From Verrucomicrobiaceae bacterium (GTDB lineage: Bacteria > Verrucomicrobiota > Verrucomicrobiia > Verrucomicrobiales > Verrucomicrobiaceae), in the NCBI GenBank assembly GCA_016795365.1, contig JAEUHN010000014.1, positions 1 through 54,184 of the forward strand: a stretch of 54,184 nt of DNA, written 5' to 3'. A program made the translations under genes and the position numbers. The notes under the pieces are model-generated. The model was not told the DNA's origin. It did no database searches and saw only the letters and a program-made list of their open reading frames with translations. Position 1 is the stretch's first letter, and each line of letters starts with the position of its first letter. Below are positions 42,953 through 54,184 of the stretch, piece by piece.

Positions 42953-45127
42953 ATGCTGCGACGTGTGCTCTCCATTCTCCCTCTGTGCCTGGCTCTGAAT
43001 GCGCCTGCGGAATCGCGTCTGAGTTTCACCAACGACGTGATGCCACATCTGGCCAAGGCGGGATGCAGTGCGGGCTCCTGCCACGCCAAGCCCGAGGGAC
43101 AATCGAATTTCAAGCTGTCCGTCTTCGGCTACGATCCACGCAACGATTTTCACGAGATCGTCGAGGACAACCGAGGCCGCCGCGTCTTCCCGGCGGCTCC
43201 CGAACAAAGCCTTCTGCTCCTCAAGGCCACCGGCGCGGTGCCGCACGAAGGTGGGGCTCGCATCACCAAGGACAGCGAAGCCTACAAGGTGGTGCTCGAA
43301 TGGATGAAGCAGGGGATGCCCTTCTCCGCCGAGCAGGATCCGAAGCTCGCCTCAGTGTCTCTTGAGCCGCGCGAGAAGCTCTACAAAAAAGGTTCCACAC
43401 AGGCGCTCAAGGTGACGGCCACTTACTCGGATGGCAGCAAGCGTGATGTCACCAAGCTGGCGGAGTATTTGTCGCAAGACAAAGAGATGGCGACGGTGGA
43501 TGAGTTCGGCGTCATCACCGCAGGCACCCTCACAGGCGAGGGCGTCATTGTCATGCGCTACATGGGCATGGTGGACGTGGCGCGTGTCACCGTTCCTGCC
43601 GATAAGGTGATGGGTGATGAGGTTTATGCGAAGCTGCCGGTCCACAACGACATCGACAAGCATGTCTATGCTCGATTGCAGAAGCTCGGCCTCCAGCCTT
43701 CGAGCGAGTGCAGTGACTCCGAGTTCCTCCGTCGCGCCTCCTTGGATGCCATCGGCGTGCTCCCATCGCCCGAACTGACTCGTGCCTTCCTCGCCAGCCA
43801 GGCACCTGACAAGCGTGAGAAGGTGATCGACGAGTTGCTGGAGCATCCCAACTACGCTGACCACTGGGCCATCAAGTGGGGCGACCTCATACGTCCGAAT
43901 CCCTCCCGCGTGGGAGTGAAGCCTGTGCTTCTCATTGATCGCTGGCTGCGCGACAGTTTCCGCGTCAACAAGCCCTACGACCAGATGGTGCGTGAGTTGC
44001 TCACGGCCTCCGGCAGCACGCATGAGAATGGACCCGTGGCCATGTGGCGCGACAAGCGTGAGCCCGTGGATGCTTCCGGCTTTGTCAGCCAGATCTTTCT
44101 CGGCGTGCGAATGGACTGCGCGAAGTGCCATCATCATCCCTCGGAGAAATGGACGCAGGAGGACTACTACCAGTTCGCCGCCTTCTTCGCGCAGATGAAA
44201 CGCAAGGGGCAGGGGATCAGTGCTCCCATCTCGGGCGAGCCCGAATACTGGTGGCCGGGTGACAAGGGTGAAATCACTCACCCGATCACGGATGCCGTCA
44301 TGGTTCCGAAGGCTCCCGATGGTCCTGTGATGCCTTACGTTCAAGGCCAGGACCCGCGCGCGGCTCTCGCCGACTGGATGCGTTCATCGAGCAATCCCTT
44401 CTTCGCCAAGGCGATCGTGAATCGCATCTGGGCCGAGTTCTTCGGCCGTGGCATCGTTGATCCTGTCGATGACATGCGCGTATCCAATCCGCCCACCAAC
44501 GAGCCGCTGCTGAACTGGCTGGCGCAGGACTTCGAATCCAGCGGGTTCGATTTGAAGCATCTCATGCGCACCATCATGCGCTCACGCACCTACCAGCTGA
44601 GCAGTGATCCGAATGACTCGAACGTCACCGATAACAAGAACTTCTCCCGCTCCTACAAACGTCGCCTCAGCGCTGAAGTGCTCGCCGATGCGGTGAATGA
44701 TCTGGTGCAATCGACGGATGAGTTTGCCGGTCTGCCTTCGGGATCACGTGCTTCGCAAACCTGGAATCACAAGCTGGACAGCGACTTCCTCGATGCCTTT
44801 GGTCGTCCGAATGCCAGCCAGGAATGCCCTTGCGAGCGCGACAAGAAGAGCAGCGTCGTCCAGGCCCTGCATCTCATGAATTCCCAGTCGCTTCAGGACA
44901 AGCTGGGTCGTGAGACAGGTCGGGTGAGCAATCTTCACCGCGGCGACAAGAGCCCACCGGTCATCGTTCGTGAGCTGTATCTCGCCGCCTACAATCGCAC
45001 GCCCACCACGACAGAGATGAAGAGGGCCTTGCGCTACTTCGCGACCCCCGGCATTACCCGCCCCATGGCAGTCGAGGACTTGATGTGGTCGCTGATCAAC
45101 TCAGCGGAGTTTGTGTTCAACCACTAG
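42953..45127 (+). CDS. Secreted DUF1549/DUF1553 protein with variant heme motif and Ig-like domain
   Basis: The 724-residue protein starts with a signal peptide (MLRRVLSILPLCLALNAPA); a GTG three bases earlier is also possible. Next come a cytochrome-like region with the variant motif C-X4-C-H (Cys38, Cys43, His44 in AGCSAGSCHAK), a BIG_2 bacterial Ig-like domain (about 140-225), then DUF1549 and DUF1553. A standard CAKCH sits inside DUF1549 at 389-393 (RMDCAKCHHHPSEKW). These architectures are typical of Planctomycetota and Verrucomicrobiota and are thought to be envelope or extracellular electron-carrying or carbohydrate-related proteins; the reaction is not established. The usual partner DUF1501 gene is not adjacent. 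Confidence 0.87.
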   Translation: MLRRVLSILPLCLALNAPAESRLSFTNDVMPHLAKAGCSAGSCHAKPEGQSNFKLSVFGYDPRNDFHEIVEDNRGRRVFPAAPEQSLLLLKATGAVPHEGGARITKDSEAYKVVLEWMKQGMPFSAEQDPKLASVSLEPREKLYKKGSTQALKVTATYSDGSKRDVTKLAEYLSQDKEMATVDEFGVITAGTLTGEGVIVMRYMGMVDVARVTVPADKVMGDEVYAKLPVHNDIDKHVYARLQKLGLQPSSECSDSEFLRRASLDAIGVLPSPELTRAFLASQAPDKREKVIDELLEHPNYADHWAIKWGDLIRPNPSRVGVKPVLLIDRWLRDSFRVNKPYDQMVRELLTASGSTHENGPVAMWRDKREPVDASGFVSQIFLGVRMDCAKCHHHPSEKWTQEDYYQFAAFFAQMKRKGQGISAPISGEPEYWWPGDKGEITHPITDAVMVPKAPDGPVMPYVQGQDPRAALADWMRSSSNPFFAKAIVNRIWAEFFGRGIVDPVDDMRVSNPPTNEPLLNWLAQDFESSGFDLKHLMRTIMRSRTYQLSSDPNDSNVTDNKNFSRSYKRRLSAEVLADAVNDLVQSTDEFAGLPSGSRASQTWNHKLDSDFLDAFGRPNASQECPCERDKKSSVVQALHLMNSQSLQDKLGRETGRVSNLHRGDKSPPVIVRELYLAAYNRTPTTTEMKRALRYFATPGITRPMAVEDLMWSLINSAEFVFNH

Positions 45128-45154
45128 GCTGCATCTGCTCTCCAGCAGACGGCT

Positions 45155-45529
45155 TCAATGGTGCCCAGGCTTGCGCTTGTGGATGCAGAGGGAGTTGCCA
45201 TCCGGGTCGAGCACAATCACCATGCGGCAGACTGGTGTCTCAAAGGGACCCATCTTGAACGGCACGTTGGCGGCCTGGAGTTTGGCAATGGCGGCTTCAA
45301 AGTCTTCCACCTCGAGACCCACGGTGCATCCGTCAGACGTGGGCTTCCAGCCATCGTAGCGACCAAGCCCCAGGGTGCCGGGGCCAATGTCATACTCCAC
45401 CCAGTGACCGCTCTCGCCCATGTCATGATCCATGGTCGCCTTCAACCCCAGCACGCCCTCGTAGAAAGCGCGCGCCCGTGCCATATCTAGCACGGGGTAG
45501 GTGGAGAAGGCGATCTCAATGACCTTCAT
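45155..45529 (-). CDS. VOC-family (glyoxalase-like) protein
   Basis: The 124-residue protein is one VOC unit pair: FSTYPVLDMARARAFYEGVL, HWVEYDIGPGTLGL, TVGLEVEDFEAAIAKL and the closing MVIVLDPDGNSLCIHKRK. The family includes glyoxalase I, dioxygenases and antibiotic-resistance proteins; usual metal ligands are incompletely conserved, so the reaction is not assigned. It lies 18 bp downstream of sucC on the same strand and is probably cotranscribed with it, in the place where sucD is usually found. Confidence 0.88.
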   Translation of the reverse strand: MKVIEIAFSTYPVLDMARARAFYEGVLGLKATMDHDMGESGHWVEYDIGPGTLGLGRYDGWKPTSDGCTVGLEVEDFEAAIAKLQAANVPFKMGPFETPVCRMVIVLDPDGNSLCIHKRKPGHH

Positions 45530-45547
45530 GGAACCTTTAGGGGCCTG

Positions 45548-46738
45548 TTAGGCTGCCTTGGCGACAGCTGCGACGATCTTCTGAGCGGCGTCGGTCAAGC
45601 CGTCGGCGCTGGTGATGGCGAGGCCGCTGGAGGCAAGGGTGGCCTTGCCCGCATCCACGTTGTTGCCTTCCAGGCGGACGACGAGGGGCAGGCTGAGACC
45701 GGTTTCCTGAGCGGCGGCGATGATGCCGTCGGCGATGATTTTGCAATCCATGATTCCGCCGAAGATGTTGACCAGGATGCCTTTCACGTTGGCATCGCCG
45801 AGGATGATCTTGAAGGCGGCGCTGACTTGTTCCTTGGAGGCACCACCACCCACGTCGAGGAAGTTGGCTGGATCGCCACCGTGGAGCTTGATGATGTCCA
45901 TGGTGCTCATCGCGAGACCAGCGCCATTGACGAGGCAGGCGATGTTGCCATCGAGACCGATGTAGTTGAGGCCGAACTCGGAGGCAGCGACTTCACGAGG
46001 ATCTTCCTCGGTGGTGTCGCGCATGGCCACGACGTCCTTCTGACGATAGAGGGCGTTGTCATCGAAGTTGAACTTCGCGTCCAGGGCCACCACTTCGTTT
46101 TCGGTGGTGATCGCGAGCGGGTTGATTTCCACCAGCGAGCAGTCGCACTTAAGATACATGTTATACACGGCGGTGATCAGCTTCACTGCCTGAGTCATAA
46201 GCGGGCCGCGGAGGCCGAGGGCGGCGGCGATGTTGCGGCACTGGTAGGCCTGAAGTCCGATGGTGGGGTGGACGAAGGTTTTGACGATCTTCTCAGGCGT
46301 CTTCTCGGCGACCTCTTCGATGTTCATGCCGCCTTCGGTGCTGGCGATGATGGCGTGGCTGCTGGAGCCGCGATCGAACAGAACGGCGAGGTAGAGTTCC
46401 TTCGAAATGTCCACGGCCTTGGCGATCAAAACCTTGCTCACCAGCTTGCCTTCGGGTCCGGTTTGATGAGTGACCAGCGTCTGGCCGAGCATCTTGCCTG
46501 CGATGTCCTGGGCCTGGGCTGCATTCTCAATGACGTGCACGCCGCCTTTGAACCCGTTCTTGAAGGTGCCTTTGCCACGACCACCAGCATGAACCTGGGC
46601 CTTCACCACGAGTCCCTTGCCACCGAGTTCCTCGGCGATCTTGCCTGCCTCTTCGGCGGTGCTGGCGACCTTGCCCGGAGGGGTTGCGACGCCGAATTTG
46701 GTGAAGAGTTCCTTGGCCTGATATTCGTGGATGTTCAT
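45548..46738 (-). CDS. sucC: Succinate-CoA ligase (ADP-forming) beta subunit
   Basis: From [17 protein letters not shown] at 46738 the protein has 396 residues, the usual length. It has the ATP-grasp fold with [47 protein letters not shown] and the CoA-ligase portion with [32 protein letters not shown] and [13 protein letters not shown]. With the alpha subunit SucD it makes ATP from succinyl-CoA in the citric acid cycle. sucD is normally the next gene but is not in the window; a VOC gene follows instead. Confidence 0.96.
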   Translation of the reverse strand: MNIHEYQAKELFTKFGVATPPGKVASTAEEAGKIAEELGGKGLVVKAQVHAGGRGKGTFKNGFKGGVHVIENAAQAQDIAGKMLGQTLVTHQTGPEGKLVSKVLIAKAVDISKELYLAVLFDRGSSSHAIIASTEGGMNIEEVAEKTPEKIVKTFVHPTIGLQAYQCRNIAAALGLRGPLMTQAVKLITAVYNMYLKCDCSLVEINPLAITTENEVVALDAKFNFDDNALYRQKDVVAMRDTTEEDPREVAASEFGLNYIGLDGNIACLVNGAGLAMSTMDIIKLHGGDPANFLDVGGGASKEQVSAAFKIILGDANVKGILVNIFGGIMDCKIIADGIIAAAQETGLSLPLVVRLEGNNVDAGKATLASSGLAITSADGLTDAAQKIVAAVAKAA

Positions 46739-47016
46739 GAGTGGGGGAAACGCGTTGAAGAACGGCGATGGTAGGGAGTCGCGGCGGGGCGTCAACTGTG
46801 GGCCGCAGGTTTCGTGCCCGATTCCCTGGGCTTACGCATCAAAACTCTGGTCGTGAAATGGTGCGGGGACTGTAGCCGGGTTGGGCAGGCGGTGGGCCTT
46901 GGGTTTTGACCCGAATGAAGACGGATGTCCATGAATGCAGCGATGCGGGACTGTTCGTGTTCATTCGATTTGGATTCGTGTTGTGAAACCATCAGCCTCC
47001 GAAACATCGGCGGTTT
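46739..47016. other. Intergenic stretch upstream of sucC, no gene seen
   Basis: It lies downstream of the TraB-like gene and upstream of sucC, both on the minus strand, and should contain the sucC promoter. A 71-codon minus-strand frame crosses it but has unusual composition and looks spurious. No hairpin with a T-tract was found. Confidence 0.4.
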
Positions 47017-47889
47017 CTACTCCTTGACCGCAGACACTGGGGCAGGGGACTTCGGCTCCGGCGGCAGGTTCCAGGCCTTTACCCAATCGGATTTTACCTT
47101 CGTGAACCCTCGCTCGATCAGCATCTTCTCCATGCTGGGCAGATGCGCCGCGCCGTAGAACAGCGCGAGCCGTTTGCGGCCCGCGTTGATCTCCCGATCC
47201 ATCACACCGAAGGCAATCTTGTTCCGTTCGGTGACGATGACGGTGCCTTCGCCGGATTCGAGTCCGGCCATGAGCGTCTCCATGCTGTCGAACTCACGCC
47301 CGACCAGACGCTTCAACTCCGTCGCACTGTCTTGCCGACAGAGGATCTCCAGCAGCTTGATCAGGTTCGGGCTCTGACGTGCCTGACCTTTGTCGAGCAG
47401 ATCGGATTGCACGATAAAGGCCTTGGCCATGAGGCCGAGGAAGGACTCGTTCTTTTCCTCCTTCGCGGCCTGGAACTGCTCCACCGTCATGTCCGCGTGG
47501 ACAAAGTTCGGCACCTGATAGTGGACCTCCTTGAGCTGGCTCGCCAGTTCGAGCGCCTTCTGCAGACGGACGTGCAACTCGCTGATCCACATCAGCTTCG
47601 GATCGCGCGGACGGTTGTCGATGTCGCCCTCCTTCGGCATCGGTCCGCCCACCAGTTCGTAGAGCACGGCGTCGTAGGTTTTGAAGCGCTGGTTGAGGTC
47701 GGTGTAGTAGCCCTTGTCGGCAATGTGGACCGCGCCCACGAGATCGACCTTCACCCCGGCTTTGTTCGTGAAACTCGTGATCGCCGTCTCCAGGCTCGCG
47801 CCCTTGTCATTCTCCACGAAGCGAACGTAATCCGGCTCGTCAGCGTGAGCGGTGACGGCAAGCAGGATCAGGGCGGAGAGGATTCGCAT
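47017..47889 (-). CDS. Secreted TraB/GumN (TIKI-like) family protein
   Basis: The 290-residue protein has a signal peptide (MRILSALILLAVTAHA). Two conserved GX2H-type elements are visible: VGAVHIAD (His55) near the start and ALFYGAAHLPSM near the end, with glutamates in AVLYELVG (Glu78) and VIVTERNK. This is the pattern of the TraB/PrgY/GumN/TIKI superfamily, some members of which are metal-dependent proteases. The organism's target is unknown. It is divergent from a prolyl oligopeptidase gene with only 46 bp between the start codons. Confidence 0.8.
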   Translation of the reverse strand: MRILSALILLAVTAHADEPDYVRFVENDKGASLETAITSFTNKAGVKVDLVGAVHIADKGYYTDLNQRFKTYDAVLYELVGGPMPKEGDIDNRPRDPKLMWISELHVRLQKALELASQLKEVHYQVPNFVHADMTVEQFQAAKEEKNESFLGLMAKAFIVQSDLLDKGQARQSPNLIKLLEILCRQDSATELKRLVGREFDSMETLMAGLESGEGTVIVTERNKIAFGVMDREINAGRKRLALFYGAAHLPSMEKMLIERGFTKVKSDWVKAWNLPPEPKSPAPVSAVKE

Positions 47890-47935
47890 GGTGAAAAGCT
47901 AGCACGCAGCCCGCGCAGTGCTAGCATCCGCGCCC

Positions 47936-50023
47936 ATGCGCCACGCATTTCTTTTGCTGATGTCTGCCACTGCCCTCGCTCAACCTCTCCAGTATCCCGC
48001 TGCTCGTCACGACGATGTTGTCGATGACTACCATGGCACCAAGATCGCCGATCCCTTCCGCTGGCTGGAGGACGACAACTCAGATGAAACCAAGGCGTGG
48101 GTGAAGGCGCAGAACGCGGTCACGTTCGATTACCTCAAGAGCATCCCTGAACGCGAGACCCTGAAGACACGCTTGAAGTCGCTCTGGAACTACGAGCGCT
48201 TCGGCCTGCCATCGAAGCATGGCACGCGCTGGTTCTACACGCGCAACTCAGGGCTGCAAAACCAGAGCGTGCTCTACGTTGCCGAGTCACTCGATGCGGA
48301 GCCGAAGGTGCTGCTCGATCCGAACGGCTTGTCCAAGGATGGCACCGTCTCGCTCACGGTCACGAGCATCAGCGACGACGGCAAGTGGCTGGCCTACGGC
48401 ACGTCGTCGGGCGGCAGCGACTGGAATGAGTTCCGCATTCGCAACGTCGATACCGGCGAGGACCTGCCCGAGGTGCTGAAGTGGATCAAGTTCAGCGGCG
48501 CTTCGTGGGCCGCCGACGGCAGCGGCTTCTACTACGGTCGATTCCCTGAGCCCAAGGAGGGCGCGAAGATGACGGAGGCGAACAAAAACAAGCGGCTCTA
48601 TTTCCACAAGCTCAACACCGCGCAGAGCGAGGACCCCGAGGTGTATTCGAATCCTGAGAAGCCCGACTGGGGTTTCTATGCGGGCGTCACTGATGATGGT
48701 CGCTACCTCATCATCTCGGTGAGCGAAGGCACCGACCCGAAGAATCGCCTGTATTACAAAAACCTGTCGCAGCCCGATGCGGCAGTGGTGAAGCTCTTCG
48801 ACGACTTCGATGCCGAATACACCTTCATCGACAACGTGGGCACCACCTTCTACTTCCACACCAACAAGGACGCACCACGCTATCGTGTCGCTTCCGTGGA
48901 CATCAGCAAGCCGACGGCGCTGAAGGAACTCGTGCCACAAGGCGAGGAGAAGCTGGAATCCGTGTCCATCGTTGGCGATCAACTCATCTGCGAGCGGCTC
49001 AAAGATGCGCGCTCGGCGGTCACCACCTACGACTTGCATGGCAAACTGATCCGCGAGGTCGAGTTGCCTGGCATCGGCAGCGTAGGTGGCTTTGGCGGCA
49101 AACGGGTGGACAAAGAGACCTTCTATTCGTTCTCCAGCTTCACAGTGCCCGGCGCGATCTATCGCTACGACATCGCGACTGGCAAGAGCACGATCTATCG
49201 CGAGCCGAAGCTCGACTTCGATGGTTCCCAGTTCGAGACGAAGCAGGTCTTCTTCAAGAGCAAGGACGGCACTCGGGTGCCGATGTTCATCACGCATCGC
49301 AAAGGGATCAAACTTGATGGCTCGAACCGCTGCCTGCTCTACGGCTACGGCGGTTTCAATATCAGCCTCACACCCGTGTTCTCTGTCGGTCGCGCCGTGT
49401 GGCTGGAGCAGGGCGGCATCTTCGCGATGGTGAACCTGCGTGGCGGTGGTGAGTATGGCGAGGAGTGGCACGAGGCGGGCACGAAGCTGAAGAAGCAAAA
49501 CGTCTTCGATGACTTCATCGCTGCCGCTGAAACACTCATCAAAGACGGCTACACGAAGTCCGAGAAGCTAGCGATCCAGGGCGGCAGCAATGGCGGACTG
49601 CTCGTCGGTGCGTGCATGACACAGCGCCCGGAGTTGTTCGGTGCCGCCTTGCCCGCCGTCGGCGTGATGGACATGCTGCGCTTCCACAAGTTCACCATCG
49701 GCTGGGCTTGGAAGAGCGACTACGGCAGCAGCGAGAATGCTGACGAATTCAAGGCCCTGCACGCCTACTCACCGCTGCACAACCTCAAGCCTGGCACCCG
49801 CTACCCCGCAACGCTGGTGATGACCGCTGACCACGACGACCGCGTCGTGCCCGCGCACAGCTTCAAGTTCGCCGCCACGCTGCAAGAAGCCCAGGTGAAG
49901 GACGGCCCGCCCGTGCTCATCCGTATCGAGACCAGCGCTGGTCATGGGGCTGGCACCGCGCTCAATAAGCTGATCGAGGAGACTGCGGACCAGTGGGCGT
50001 TCTTGTTGCACGAACTGAAGTAG
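47936..50023 (+). CDS. Secreted prolyl oligopeptidase (family S9A)
   Basis: The ATG at 47936 gives a 695-residue protein starting with a short signal peptide ([15 protein letters not shown]). The N-terminal beta-propeller (about 80-410) is followed by an alpha/beta-hydrolase domain with the catalytic triad in the S9A arrangement: Ser551 in QGGSNGG, Asp634 in [10 protein letters not shown] and His670 in SAGHGAG. It cleaves short peptides after proline, here probably in the periplasm. Length and motif order agree with the family (about 700). Directly after the stop lies a palindromic repeat. Confidence 0.94.
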   Translation: MRHAFLLLMSATALAQPLQYPAARHDDVVDDYHGTKIADPFRWLEDDNSDETKAWVKAQNAVTFDYLKSIPERETLKTRLKSLWNYERFGLPSKHGTRWFYTRNSGLQNQSVLYVAESLDAEPKVLLDPNGLSKDGTVSLTVTSISDDGKWLAYGTSSGGSDWNEFRIRNVDTGEDLPEVLKWIKFSGASWAADGSGFYYGRFPEPKEGAKMTEANKNKRLYFHKLNTAQSEDPEVYSNPEKPDWGFYAGVTDDGRYLIISVSEGTDPKNRLYYKNLSQPDAAVVKLFDDFDAEYTFIDNVGTTFYFHTNKDAPRYRVASVDISKPTALKELVPQGEEKLESVSIVGDQLICERLKDARSAVTTYDLHGKLIREVELPGIGSVGGFGGKRVDKETFYSFSSFTVPGAIYRYDIATGKSTIYREPKLDFDGSQFETKQVFFKSKDGTRVPMFITHRKGIKLDGSNRCLLYGYGGFNISLTPVFSVGRAVWLEQGGIFAMVNLRGGGEYGEEWHEAGTKLKKQNVFDDFIAAAETLIKDGYTKSEKLAIQGGSNGGLLVGACMTQRPELFGAALPAVGVMDMLRFHKFTIGWAWKSDYGSSENADEFKALHAYSPLHNLKPGTRYPATLVMTADHDDRVVPAHSFKFAATLQEAQVKDGPPVLIRIETSAGHGAGTALNKLIEETADQWAFLLHELK

Positions 50024-50024
50024 C

Positions 50025-50080
50025 GTAGAACGGACTTCCAAGTCCGTTGGATTCGAAACGAACTTGGAAGCTCGTTCTAC
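50025..50080. repeat. Palindromic repeat downstream of the oligopeptidase
   Basis: GTAGAACGGACTTCCAAGT (50025-50043) is inverted as ACTTGGAAGCTCGTTCTAC (50062-50080) with two mismatches in 19 bp and an 18-nt loop. It begins one base after the stop codon. It may act as a transcript end, but there is no T-tract; by memory similar sequences are dispersed in Verrucomicrobiota and Planctomycetota. The rest of the 160-bp gap shows nothing else. Confidence 0.75.
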
Positions 50081-50183
50081 CTCCGCGCCGCTCCCCCCCT
50101 CATCTCAAATCGGCACAGCGGTCAGCTTGCTCAAGAAGAGCCGTTGACGCCCATCGCACGCGTTCTACTGGAAAGTCTGTCAC

Positions 50184-53759
<3,576 letters not shown>

Positions 53760-53773
53760 TATAAGCTACGCCG

Positions 53774-54184
53774 TCACACCGGCCGCAGCACGCTCTTCAC
53801 GACTTCGCCTTTGTGCATCTTCTCGAAGGCTTCGTGCCATTCGGTGACGGGCCAGACGCCGCCGATGATGGGTTTCACGTCGAACTGGCCGCTGCTCATG
53901 AGGGCGATGACGCGTTCCCAGATGGGCCAGTTGTGGCTGAAGCTGCCTTGCAGCGTGATGTTCTTCTGCACGAGCGGGTCGATGTTGAAGCCGAGCGGTT
54001 GCGGTCCCCAGCCGACTTTGGAGATCCAGCCGGCAGGGCGCACGAGTTCGAGCGCGATTTTGAGCGTGATGCTGGCACCGGCGGCATCGATGACGCCGTC
54101 GCAGCCGAGGCCGTCGCGTTCCATGGCCCAGGGTTTGGCGTCGCCGATGATGACTTCGCAGCCGTAGTGCTTGCGGGCGAGCTC
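53774..54184 (-). CDS. Zinc-type alcohol/polyol dehydrogenase, C-terminal part (runs off window)
   Basis: The frame is open to the window end, 20 codons beyond the first internal ATG at 54124, so this is the C-terminal part of a larger protein. ELARKHYGCEVIIGDA is the end of the Rossmann NAD-binding unit and GVIDAAGASITLKIALELVR the following helix-strand; VGWGPQPLGFNIDPLVQKNI, LQGSFSHNWPIWERVIALM and FEKMHKGEVVKSVLRP complete the medium-chain dehydrogenase pattern (Tdh/sorbitol dehydrogenase-like). The catalytic zinc domain lies outside the window, so the substrate is unknown. It is convergent with dnaE (14-bp gap). Confidence 0.88.
   Translation of the reverse strand, partial: ELARKHYGCEVIIGDAKPWAMERDGLGCDGVIDAAGASITLKIALELVRPAGWISKVGWGPQPLGFNIDPLVQKNITLQGSFSHNWPIWERVIALMSSGQFDVKPIIGGVWPVTEWHEAFEKMHKGEVVKSVLRPV

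Noticed and set aside
46792..47007. 71-residue minus-strand gene upstream of sucC
   Set aside because: Unusual composition, no motif, and it would occupy the likely sucC promoter.

Overview
The window is a bacterial chromosome segment from the phylum Verrucomicrobiota, almost certainly the genus Prosthecobacter. The decisive evidence is a complete bacterial tubulin operon, btubA-btubB-bklc (18316-21937), known essentially only from Prosthecobacter. The rest of the gene content agrees: Pirellula/Verrucomicrobium-type dehydrogenase-cytochrome, PSCyt/DUF1549/DUF1553 proteins, DUF1080, sulfatase, and a POT transporter. BtubA differs at many positions from the well-known P. dejongeii protein as I remember it, so this is probably another species. 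Most starts lack an obvious Shine-Dalgarno sequence.

Layout. 1-6462: the end of an IS3-family element interrupts a glycoside hydrolase gene, which also carries an in-frame 111-bp palindromic element; then a large PVC-type dehydrogenase/cytochrome and two small unknown genes. 6539-9652: 2-hydroxyacid dehydrogenase, sugar isomerase-like TIM barrel, shikimate dehydrogenase (aroE) and a small zinc-ribbon membrane protein, facing Hsp33 (hslO). 10566-13968: cytochrome-type lipoprotein, DUF1080 protein, a clear terminator, tRNA-Phe, a decayed reading frame, a YpsA-like protein and a Tas-like aldo/keto reductase. 13996-15528: sulfatase.

15855-21937 is the centrepiece: a membrane protein with two degenerate kinase-like domains, then the tubulin operon. 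BtubA and BtubB form mini-microtubules and the TPR protein Bklc (BtubC) binds them. A strong hairpin separates btubB from bklc. The bklc stop overlaps the stop of a convergent 2065-residue alpha-2-macroglobulin-like gene by 4 bp.

28273-40869: SGNH hydrolase, a secreted TPR protein, a POT peptide transporter, and a moxR-DUF58-BatA-VWA gene set. This set is interrupted by a four-helix-bundle (S23-like) gene flanked by inverted GAGGACGAG-rich repeats. A very similar repeat forms the signal-peptide coding sequence of the dehydrogenase near 5608-5641. An unknown protein with a possible N-terminal DNA-binding region and a CAU-anticodon tRNA follow.

41099-54184: an OlsF-like two-domain acyltransferase, a DUF1549/DUF1553 cytochrome-like protein, a VOC protein, sucC without an adjacent sucD, a TraB/GumN-type protein, a prolyl oligopeptidase, a palindromic repeat, dnaE, and a zinc-type alcohol dehydrogenase cut by the window end.
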